Positions 58,475-64,000 of a stretch of DNA of 64,000 bases are shown here, in pieces. Positions within the stretch are counted from its first letter, which is position 1. Every line of letters begins with the position of its first letter. This DNA is from UMGS1532 sp045542355 (GTDB lineage: Bacteria > Bacillota > Clostridia > Oscillospirales > Acutalibacteraceae), in NCBI GenBank assembly GCA_045542355.1, contig JAZQKX010000036.1:1-64000 (forward strand). The letters are read 5' to 3'. The notes beneath the pieces are model-generated. The model was given only the letters and a program-made list of their open reading frames with translations. It did no database searches and had not been told where the DNA came from. The translations under genes were made by a program, and so were the position numbers.

Positions 58475-59749
58475 GTGACTACACCCTTAGCCGATAAAGT
58501 CCGCCCGGGAAGTATTGAGGAAATCGTGGGTCAGCGTCATCTGTTAGCAGAGGGCAAGGCTCTGAGAGCCATAATAGACAGCGGAAAAATTCCCAATATG
58601 ATTTTCTACGGCCCATCGGGTGTTGGCAAGACCACCGTTGCCCGTATGATTGCCGAAAAAAGCGGAATGAGGCTCCATAAGCTCAACTGTACTACCGCAT
58701 CCACCGCCGATATCAAAGAGGTGGTGTCGGAAATCGGCACCGTTGCGGGGCTTGAGGGCATCCTTTTATATTTAGATGAGATTCAGTATTTTAACAAAAA
58801 GCAACAACAGATTCTCCTTGAATATATAGAATCGGGCGCCATCACACTGGTGGCATCCACCACCGAAAACCCTTATTTTTATGTATATAACGCTATACTC
58901 TCCCGCTCCACCGTGTTTGAATTCAAACAGGTAGAGCCTACGGAAATCATCCCCGCTGTGATGAGAGCGGCAAAAATCCTCGGCGAGGAATTATCTGCCG
59001 AGGTGATACTGTCCGACGAGGTCGCGAAAAGAATTGTAACAGGTTGCGGAGGAGATGTGCGAAAGGCAATCAACGCTGTGGAGCTTTGCGCCCTTGCCAC
59101 AAAAAATATTGACGGTGTGATAGAGGTCTCTCTCGATACCGCCGACCAGCTTTCCCAGAGAAGCGCCATGCGATACGACCGAGAGGGCGACGATCACTAC
59201 GATATTGTGTCGGCATATCAAAAGTCTATGCGTGGCTCCGACCCCGACGCGGCTCTGCACTATCTTGCAAGACTTTTGGAAGCGGGGGATTTGCCCTCCG
59301 CCTGCCGCAGACTTATGGTCTGCGCCGCCGAGGATGTGGGCCTTGCGTATCCCCAGATATTGCCCATAGTAAACGCGGCGGTGGATATCGCCAACAAGGT
59401 GGGGCTCCCCGAGGCGCAGATACCCTTGGCAGATGCCGTCATCATGGTGGCAACCGCTCCCAAATCCAATTCGGGCCACGACGCTATTGCCGCCGCCATG
59501 GCGGATATAAGAGCGGGAAAAACGGGCCCTGTGCCAAGGCAACTCCAGAATAAGCATTTCGACGGAGAGGATGCCACGGTCAAGGGTCAGCATTATCTCT
59601 ATCCCCATGTATACCCCGACCATTATGTTAAGCAGAATTATCTCCCCGAAAATCTTCGGGATGTGAAATATTATGAATACGGCGACAATAAGAACGAGCA
59701 AAGCTTCAAGGCATATTGGGACGGCATAAAGAAAAACAGAAACAAATAA
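58475..59749 (+). CDS. rarA: Replication-associated recombination protein A (MgsA/RarA AAA+ ATPase)
   Basis: The 424-aa AAA+ protein has LADKVRPGSIEEIVGQRHLL at the start, Walker A GPSGVGKTT, Walker B LYLDEIQ, sensor 1 STTENP and the C-terminal tetramerisation region with DHYVKQNYLPENL. RarA acts at stalled replication forks. Start is GTG 58475 with AAAGGAAG upstream; an ATG at 58415 precedes the -10 box and cannot be used from that promoter. Confidence 0.95.
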   Translation: MTTPLADKVRPGSIEEIVGQRHLLAEGKALRAIIDSGKIPNMIFYGPSGVGKTTVARMIAEKSGMRLHKLNCTTASTADIKEVVSEIGTVAGLEGILLYLDEIQYFNKKQQQILLEYIESGAITLVASTTENPYFYVYNAILSRSTVFEFKQVEPTEIIPAVMRAAKILGEELSAEVILSDEVAKRIVTGCGGDVRKAINAVELCALATKNIDGVIEVSLDTADQLSQRSAMRYDREGDDHYDIVSAYQKSMRGSDPDAALHYLARLLEAGDLPSACRRLMVCAAEDVGLAYPQILPIVNAAVDIANKVGLPEAQIPLADAVIMVATAPKSNSGHDAIAAAMADIRAGKTGPVPRQLQNKHFDGEDATVKGQHYLYPHVYPDHYVKQNYLPENLRDVKYYEYGDNKNEQSFKAYWDGIKKNRNK

Positions 59750-59757
59750 ACCAAGAA

Positions 59758-59787
59758 AAGCAGGTGTCTTAACTAAGGCACCTGCTT
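59758..59787 (+). terminator. Hairpin after rarA
   Basis: AAGCAGGTG/CACCTGCTT (59758-59766/59779-59787) with inner CTTA/TAAG lies 9 nt after the stop. The T run is short, so termination may be partial. Confidence 0.55.
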
Positions 59788-59909
59788 CGGTTTGGGGGCA
59801 GTTTTCAACCCCAACATATTTATTATAACACAAAACGACGGGAAGGTGTTAGTAGAAAATTTGGCTCAATTTTCGTGCAATTTGTCAATATACAAAACCC
59901 TTTTCCTCT

Positions 59910-59917
59910 GCTATAAT
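59910..59917 (+). promoter_or_regulatory. Extended -10 promoter of the micro-ORF region
   Basis: TGCTATAAT (59909-59917) is an extended -10 with no good -35 at 17 nt. It predicts a transcript from about 59924 to the terminator at 60316. Confidence 0.55.
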
Positions 59918-59948
59918 AAAGACAACAAAAGGAAAGGAAACAGGACCA

Positions 59949-60283
59949 ATGAACAGATTAGAACCACCTGAAAATTACCAAAAATAAACGCAAAGGGGTG
60001 AGTCCAAAGTACAGTTTAATTTGAACCTGTGAAACAAATTTATAAGAAATAGGTGAGTCCGAAAGTTTAGTTAGTTTTGTTTAAAAGTAATAACACGAAA
60101 AAGGTGATTACAATGTGGGAAAGGTTTACAAAGAATTGAATCGTTAAAAAAACACAAGCTTGATTCGGCTTTTTGGAATAGATAAGTTATAACGAAATGT
60201 TGTGATTCTGATGATTTGTAAATATAGAAACCAAACAAAATAAACTGAAAACGGTGATACCAATGATAAATGAAATAATATAG
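59949..60283 (+). other. Array of six micro-ORFs with tandem GGTGA ribosome-site modules
   Basis: After an ATG frame MNRLEPPENYQK (59949-59987; AGGAAA upstream) come five GTG frames, each within a GGTGA module. They encode MSPKYSLI (59998-60024), MSPKV (60053-60070), MITMWERFTKN (60104-60139), MILMICKYRNQTK (60202-60243) and MIPMINEII (60254-60283). Module spacing is 55, 51, 98 and 52 nt, i.e. about one or two ~50-nt units. In the last three an ATG occupies codon 4. Whether any is translated is unknown; the array could also be the skeleton of a non-coding RNA. Nothing else is recognised in 59788-60282. Confidence 0.45.
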
Positions 60284-60316
60284 TCCGACACGGTGAGTGC
60301 TGTGTCGGACTTTTTG
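60282..60316. terminator. Terminator between the micro-ORF array and the phage module
   Basis: A 10-bp stem (60282-60291/60302-60311) with a 10-nt loop and T5. It ends the plus-strand array and lies 17 nt beyond the last minus-strand phage gene, where it may also act. Confidence 0.85.
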
Positions 60317-60332
60317 TATGTCTAAAGATAGG

Positions 60333-60701
60333 TTAGTTAAACGGGTCCTCGGGATTGTTCTCGTCGGTAATGGCTCTGACGGGTGAAGAAAAGGTCAGGG
60401 TTTCGTAAATCAGCCTGTCCTCTCCAATCTCCTCCAGTATTGCCGAAACGGTGCAGTATGCAAAGGTAATCTTCACACCCGCCCTAACAAAGGTTATGTT
60501 GAATTTGCTGTAGTCGTAGAAATCGATCATTTCTCTGTTGGGATTGGTGGCAATTCTGCGACGAATTTTAATGGTGTAGGGGCAGGGGACGTCCTCTGTT
60601 TCCTTAACCTCGGTCCTTTCTATCCAATAATTTGTTACCTGACCGAGAGGTATGGCGTTAACAAAAATAGCAAATTTGTCGGTATGCTTTGAAAAATCCA
60701 T
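60333..60701 (-). CDS. Phage structural protein, possibly tail-tube-like
   Basis: The 122-aa protein (MDFSKHTDKFAIFVNAIPLGQ...) is beta-rich, has no cysteine-rich or membrane segment and an acidic C-terminus. I do not recognise it with certainty. Its place after the head-tail joining genes and the VPCPYTIKIRRR, FNITFVRAGVKITFA strand pattern would suit a small tail-tube or tail-completion protein. It is the last gene of the module before the terminator. Confidence 0.45.
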   Translation of the reverse strand: MDFSKHTDKFAIFVNAIPLGQVTNYWIERTEVKETEDVPCPYTIKIRRRIATNPNREMIDFYDYSKFNITFVRAGVKITFAYCTVSAILEEIGEDRLIYETLTFSSPVRAITDENNPEDPFN

Positions 60702-60706
60702 TTAAA

Positions 60707-61153
60707 TCACCCCTTCTTTACAACGGTTTCCAGCTTTGCGGTCAGCTCTATTCCTGCTTTCAATACCAAGGCTCCCATAGAGCGGTCGTAGGTTATTTCG
60801 CCGAGGAACACCTTGATTATGTTAAGTTCGTCAATTCTGAGACAGGAATCTGCTATGACGTCGAAGGTGTTGTAACAGCTAAGGCTGGATAGACTTTTCG
60901 GCACACATATTTTAAGTGCATAGGTACATGCCGCCTTCGCGCCGTAATAGCTGTTGCCGTTGGTGTCGTTACCCTCAAAGATACCCTCTCCGTATTGAAT
61001 TTCCGCGCTTTTGAGACCTATCGATACCGTTGGCTGTTCGATGGGGAATTCGGTTAGGGGTACGGGGAATATCTCCACGGTTTTTATAGAGTTGCAGTTG
61101 GTTTTAAAGTGGTTTATAAGAAAATTTGTGATTCCTGTGATGCTATTAAACAT
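60707..61153 (-). CDS. Phage tail-terminator/minor structural protein, putative
   Basis: The 148-aa protein (MFNSITGITNFLINHFKTNC...) has an N-terminal amphipathic helix followed by beta strands, the layout of tail-terminator proteins that cap the tail tube at the head. The call rests on order and size. It is 4 nt from its upstream neighbour. Confidence 0.45.
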   Translation of the reverse strand: MFNSITGITNFLINHFKTNCNSIKTVEIFPVPLTEFPIEQPTVSIGLKSAEIQYGEGIFEGNDTNGNSYYGAKAACTYALKICVPKSLSSLSCYNTFDVIADSCLRIDELNIIKVFLGEITYDRSMGALVLKAGIELTAKLETVVKKG

Positions 61154-61157
61154 AAAG

Positions 61158-61493
61158 CTACACCTCGCTTGTCACACAGGGACGGAGTACCGCCCAGTTG
61201 TAGATAGGCTTGGCAAAAAGATATACAGGCTCAAAGCGTTCTACCACGAATTTCTTGGTCTCAAAGGAAAGCCTGTCGTCGGCTTTAAAGACTATATCGG
61301 CGGGGCCGAGATAGAGGAAACAGCCGTCGTCGATTCGTCCCACCTCAGAGGGCTGAAGCTCCACATAAAGCTTATTTTTATATCTCAAGGGCTGAATCAT
61401 GGCGCAGGAGCGGAGGGTCTCGCCGTTGGTGACCACCGAAAAAGGAGAGCCACAATGCTCCAGTAATGCCTTTACCTTTTTTTGAATATCCAT
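61158..61493 (-). CDS. Phage head-closure-like protein, putative
   Basis: The 111-aa protein (MDIQKKVKALLEHCGSPFSVV...) has the N-terminal helix plus beta-barrel-like strands (KNKLYVELQPSEVG, DDGCFLYLGPADIVFKADD) seen in small head-closure or stopper proteins. It follows the connector gene at 11 nt. Exact family not recognised. Confidence 0.45.
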   Translation of the reverse strand: MDIQKKVKALLEHCGSPFSVVTNGETLRSCAMIQPLRYKNKLYVELQPSEVGRIDDGCFLYLGPADIVFKADDRLSFETKKFVVERFEPVYLFAKPIYNWAVLRPCVTSEV

Positions 61494-61504
61494 AAAACAC
61501 CCTC

Positions 61505-61873
61505 CTATACTCCGCCGATGCTTTTGAATTTCACACCCGTTTTGAGATAGGGCGCGGCATCCGAAAGGGATAGATTAAGCAGTTCGGTTAAGGTTGCTTT
61601 GAATTTTTCGGGCTCCATATCCAATCTCACATCTCCCGCCTTAAAGGTGGAGTAATGGGTGAATTCATCGGTTATGGAAAATCTATAATATGCCAACACA
61701 GCGGCGGCAAAATACAGTTCGGGAATATTATCCACTATCATGTTGCTGTTTCGCACCCTTGACTGCAGGGAGTTTATCGCGGGAACACAGTATTTCAGCC
61801 CAGTATCGGCATCATCCACGTGGGATAGCTCTCTGAACCAGTTGAGAGTGTTTCTGCTTGGAGTGTTTTCCAT
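61505..61873 (-). CDS. Phage head-tail connector-like protein, putative
   Basis: The 122-aa helical protein (MENTPSRNTLNWFRELSHVDDADTG...) resembles gp6-type head-tail connectors in size, helical content and place after the capsid gene. I start at ATG 61873 with GCGAGGAA upstream, not at the in-frame ATG at 61918, which falls in a hairpin. The initiation region is a copy of that of the capsid gene. Confidence 0.45.
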   Translation of the reverse strand: MENTPSRNTLNWFRELSHVDDADTGLKYCVPAINSLQSRVRNSNMIVDNIPELYFAAAVLAYYRFSITDEFTHYSTFKAGDVRLDMEPEKFKATLTELLNLSLSDAAPYLKTGVKFKSIGGV

Positions 61874-61880
61874 TAATTTT

Positions 61881-61898
61881 CCTCGCTTTCTTACATTA
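61881..61898 (-). repeat. Duplicated translation-initiation cassette, copy 1
   Basis: TAATGTAAGAAAGCGAGG on the minus strand is identical to 62991-63008. Both copies directly precede a structural gene start. Confidence 0.8.
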
Positions 61899-61910
61899 GC
61901 TATACAGTCG

Positions 61911-61945
61911 GCACCCAATATTTCGGGCGCCGACCTTTTTGTGTT
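61911..61945 (+). terminator. Plus-strand terminator-like hairpin inside the phage module
   Basis: GTCGGCACCC/GGGCGCCGAC with one mismatch is followed by CTTTTTG on the plus strand, while on the coding (minus) strand no T run follows. It may block antisense transcription or act as a processing site in the capsid-connector gap. Confidence 0.5.
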
Positions 61946-61971
61946 GATGTAAAACAGTAGTGATTCAGAGG

Positions 61972-62982
61972 TTAGTTAAGAGAAAGCACCTTGGAGGCAT
62001 CGGTAAAGATTTTTGCGAAGCCTGATGTGGTTGTGATGGCGGCTCTCTCCAACTGACGGTCAATCAGCTTGTCGTAGTCCACTGAAACATCTCCTGCAAC
62101 CACCATTTCGAGAGCGCAGCTCTTGTCAAGACCGATGAGGTTGCCCTCTTTTACCGCAGAGGAGCGAATGAACTTAGCGCCAAGGGGAGTGCCCACGTTG
62201 CCTGTACCCTGAAAGTTAATTCCGGAAAGGGGATTTTTGAACTCCTCTAAGGAGAGAAGCTTCATCATGATGTCAGGGGTGGTGATGATGGTGTTAAGGC
62301 AGTAGGGGTCAAGGTCGCTATAGAGCTTAAGCAAGTCGCTGTAGCTGAGAGTTCCTGTCTCTACTGCTTTCAGCACCTCTGCCGCATTGTTGTTGCCGTC
62401 GCCGTCGGTAAGGGTGGCAATAGCGTCCTTCATCTGCTGACGGGCAATGTATGCGCCAATCTGCTTTAAGGTAACTGTAAAGAGGTCGAGACGCTGGAAG
62501 CGGAGAGCCTCATAGGAAGCCACCAACATTCTGCCGCGCTTGTGGAGCTTAACAAGATTTTCATTTGTGCGGATGTTGGTTTCGGGGATGATAGCGCCCT
62601 CGGCAACGTCCTTAAGCTCCTTTTCCTCGTCGGTAGGCTGAGAGGTGATACTGCGATAATCCATACTGTCGATATTTGTAACGGTTGCTACAATATCCTT
62701 AAGACAGTCGGCTTCCTCCATACCGAGGCGTACCGCACGGCTCACATATTCGGGGAAGAGAGCGGCGGAGTCGGAGGTCTGGAAAAACTTCTGCACAGGG
62801 TCGGAAGCCATTCCGTTTACCTTTATGTCAAATCTTTTGAGCTGACGGTTGAATGCGTCCAAGCCCTCAAGGGATGTGCCCTTGTAGTTTTCGTCTGGGT
62901 CGAGGGATTCCAAGACCGCTGTAAAGGATTTTCCGGGCACGGCATACATGCCCTTTTCAAGTTTAAGATTTTCGTAACTCAT
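61972..62982 (-). CDS. Phage major capsid protein (HK97-like)
   Basis: The 336-aa protein has a short N-terminal arm and the HK97-type organisation. A helical region (QTSDSAALFPEYVSRAVRLG) is followed by a domain with EGAIIPETNIRTNENLVKLHKRGRMLVASYEAL and a long spine-like helix region (QIGAYIARQQMKDAIATL). The C-terminal part contains TTPDIMMKLLSLEEF, then a GLDKSCALEMV strand. It is flanked by a decoration-like gene and connector-like genes, which is the normal capsid neighbourhood. GCGAGGAA precedes the ATG. Confidence 0.8.
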   Translation of the reverse strand: MSYENLKLEKGMYAVPGKSFTAVLESLDPDENYKGTSLEGLDAFNRQLKRFDIKVNGMASDPVQKFFQTSDSAALFPEYVSRAVRLGMEEADCLKDIVATVTNIDSMDYRSITSQPTDEEKELKDVAEGAIIPETNIRTNENLVKLHKRGRMLVASYEALRFQRLDLFTVTLKQIGAYIARQQMKDAIATLTDGDGNNNAAEVLKAVETGTLSYSDLLKLYSDLDPYCLNTIITTPDIMMKLLSLEEFKNPLSGINFQGTGNVGTPLGAKFIRSSAVKEGNLIGLDKSCALEMVVAGDVSVDYDKLIDRQLERAAITTTSGFAKIFTDASKVLSLN

Positions 62983-62990
62983 TAATTGTT

Positions 62991-63008
62991 CCTCGCTTTC
63001 TTACATTA
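62991..63008 (-). repeat. Duplicated translation-initiation cassette, copy 2
   Basis: Identical to 61881-61898. It contains the stop codon of the decoration-like gene and the ribosome site of the capsid gene. Confidence 0.8.
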
Positions 63009-63339
63009 AGATTTCAACGGTGGATGCATCGGTATTGACACCGATAACGGTGATGGCTCTGCCGTCCTCTACCTGTTTGATACCGCCGTTTCCGTCGGCG
63101 GCAACCTTTGTGATACCCAATTCCGGGTCGGCGCCTGAATAGGGAAGCTGTGCATAGCCGCTAACCTGCACACCGCCGAGGGTACCCCTTGCGTTCACCA
63201 GCACACCGATAAACTCATCTCCGTCGGCGGCGGTGGCACAAACATTAGAGTCGCTCATCTTTACGGGAGCGCCCACTGTGGCGTTTTCGTCGATATAAAG
63301 TGTGATAATGCCTTCATTAAAGCCTTTGTTGCTAATCAT
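63001..63339 (-). CDS. Capsid decoration/head-fibre-like protein
   Basis: The 112-aa beta-rich protein (MISNKGFNEGIITLYIDENATVGAPVKMSDSNVC...) fits DUF2190-like or gpD-like capsid decoration proteins: GVLVNARGTLGGVQVSGYAQLPYSG is a short beta-barrel pattern. It sits between the protease and the capsid gene, the usual place. Confidence 0.6.
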   Translation of the reverse strand: MISNKGFNEGIITLYIDENATVGAPVKMSDSNVCATAADGDEFIGVLVNARGTLGGVQVSGYAQLPYSGADPELGITKVAADGNGGIKQVEDGRAITVIGVNTDASTVEILM

Positions 63340-63354
63340 TTATAACATCCTTTC

Positions 63355-64000
63355 CTAAATAACAAATTCCTGATTTTGGGTTTTGGTTTCCTGTCTTTCG
63401 CGGATAAGCTGGGGGGACAGGGGAGCGCTTTTTTCCAGCGCCTCCCCGAATGCCTTTAGGTTTGCCGCCGAAAGATTTTCGGTGATGGCGTCCAGCACCT
63501 CGGCAGAAAGCTGGGGCAACACATCAGCACAGCCCTTTAAGACCTTTGCTTTAAGCTCGGTTCTGTAGCAATCGGCGGTGACTTCCATGGCCTCATACTC
63601 AGCCTTTAGTACCGCTACCTGTGATGCCGACAGGGTGATTTCACCCTCGCCCATGCTTTTGATAATTTCCTTACCGTTCAAGATTTCCACTCCTTCCGTT
63701 TTATCCTTGTAGGACTTAATAACACCTGCCCGTCTTTGAGCAGGTACTGCAACGAAGGACCATTCATAAGCGTCGGTCGGCTCCACGAGAAGGGCATGGC
63801 ATCGAGTTTTTTTGATACCTTCGCCGTAAAGCTCACCCTTTTTGTGACCGCAGTGCTCATGTCTTCGGTCGGCGCCGCAAATCGAGCAGATTTCCTTTGC
63901 CACAGAACAGCCCACGCTTACCTCTTTTAAAATACCGGCTTCAAGCCTTTCGATTAACTCTTGAGTTTTGGAGGTGCGGGGCATGTAGGCTCTGGCGGTG
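63355..64000 (-). CDS. Phage prohead protease/scaffold-like protein (partial at the 5' end)
   Basis: The visible 209+ residues read through the right window edge, because the frame continues upstream of the first ATG (63984) as ...TARAYMPRTSKT without a stop. The N-terminal part has KEVSVGCSV and a cysteine/histidine cluster (CSICGADRRHEHCGH), then EPTDAYEWSFVAVPAQ, a segment typical of phage proteases encoded before capsid genes. The C-terminal ~110 residues are helical and charged, like a scaffold (delta) domain. The catalytic residues would lie partly outside the window. Confidence 0.65.
   Translation of the reverse strand, partial: TARAYMPRTSKTQELIERLEAGILKEVSVGCSVAKEICSICGADRRHEHCGHKKGELYGEGIKKTRCHALLVEPTDAYEWSFVAVPAQRRAGVIKSYKDKTEGVEILNGKEIIKSMGEGEITLSASQVAVLKAEYEAMEVTADCYRTELKAKVLKGCADVLPQLSAEVLDAITENLSAANLKAFGEALEKSAPLSPQLIRERQETKTQNQEFVI

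Noticed and set aside
59750..60332. Search for an attachment site or integrase at the left end of the phage module
   Set aside because: No tRNA gene, integrase or convincing direct repeat is visible; the partner end lies outside the window.
1..64000. tRNA genes
   Set aside because: I saw no segment with a TTCGANTC-type T loop in a full cloverleaf context anywhere in the window; a tRNAscan run would be decisive.

Overview
The window looks like a chromosome segment from a strictly anaerobic, endospore-forming Firmicute of the class Clostridia, most likely the Oscillospirales/Ruminococcaceae side. The support is gene content: [FeFe]-hydrogenase maturation (hydE, hydG, hydF plus the TM1266-type regulator), oxygen-sensitive class III ribonucleotide reductase (nrdD, nrdG), GTP-dependent PEP carboxykinase, sporulation and germination genes (spoIIP, a SpoVB-type flippase, a YaaH/SleL-type LysM-GH18 protein, a YabE-type 3D protein), a cysteine T-box, and AT-rich spacers with textbook sigma-A promoters. 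No taxonomic marker other than the last ~87 nt of a 23S rRNA is present, so the placement is inference.

Layout. 1-180: 3' end of a 23S rRNA gene followed directly by a terminator, without a 5S gene. 380-6836: phosphatase, yebC, a membrane-anchored LRR protein, an alpha/beta hydrolase, a two-gene chromate-type transporter and a HAD phosphatase. 7109-8964: pckG. 9042-13348: hydrogenase-maturation operon (regulator, hydE, hydG, hydF) behind a structured, terminator-bearing leader. 13371-16919: an AbrB-like gene behind a second structured leader, yabE-like, spoIIP and a rod-shaped 6S-like RNA. 17013-21934: trxB, nrdD (fused to a thioredoxin-fold domain), nrdG and a K+ channel, with NrdR-like boxes. 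22083-37008: housekeeping: an ATPase, rsmI, trmN6-like, cysS and cysE under a Cys T-box, pgsA, rimO, recX, recA, prmC, DUF1385, a two-component system and a lipoprotein.

37246-50310 is a surface-polysaccharide locus: two GT4 glycosyltransferases, a Wzy-like polymerase, UDP-glucose dehydrogenase, two LicD proteins, a GT11-like fucosyltransferase, a Wzx flippase, a 961-residue Fkp-type fucokinase/GDP-fucose pyrophosphorylase and an NTP_transf_5 protein. Together they predict a fucosylated, uronate-containing, phospho-substituted polymer made from scavenged L-fucose. An intact 1084-bp IS with a 26-bp target duplication sits at the locus edge (50411-51494).

51586-59749 holds an unknown protein, a Ca2+/Na+ antiporter behind an SD-occluding terminator hairpin, rnpB, a sodium:solute symporter, the SpoVB-like flippase, the SleL-like protein and rarA. 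59924-60316 is a transcribed AT-rich stretch made of tandem GGTGA modules, each opening a micro-ORF. 60333-64000 (minus strand, cut by the window edge) is a phage head-morphogenesis module with no tail genes on its left side.

The items most worth following up are the hydrogenase leader RNA, the AbrB leader RNA, the 6S-like RNA, the micro-ORF array, the Fkp polysaccharide locus, the NrdD fusion with NrdR-like sites, the heptamer/hairpin dispersed repeats, and the IS with its 34-bp internal palindrome.
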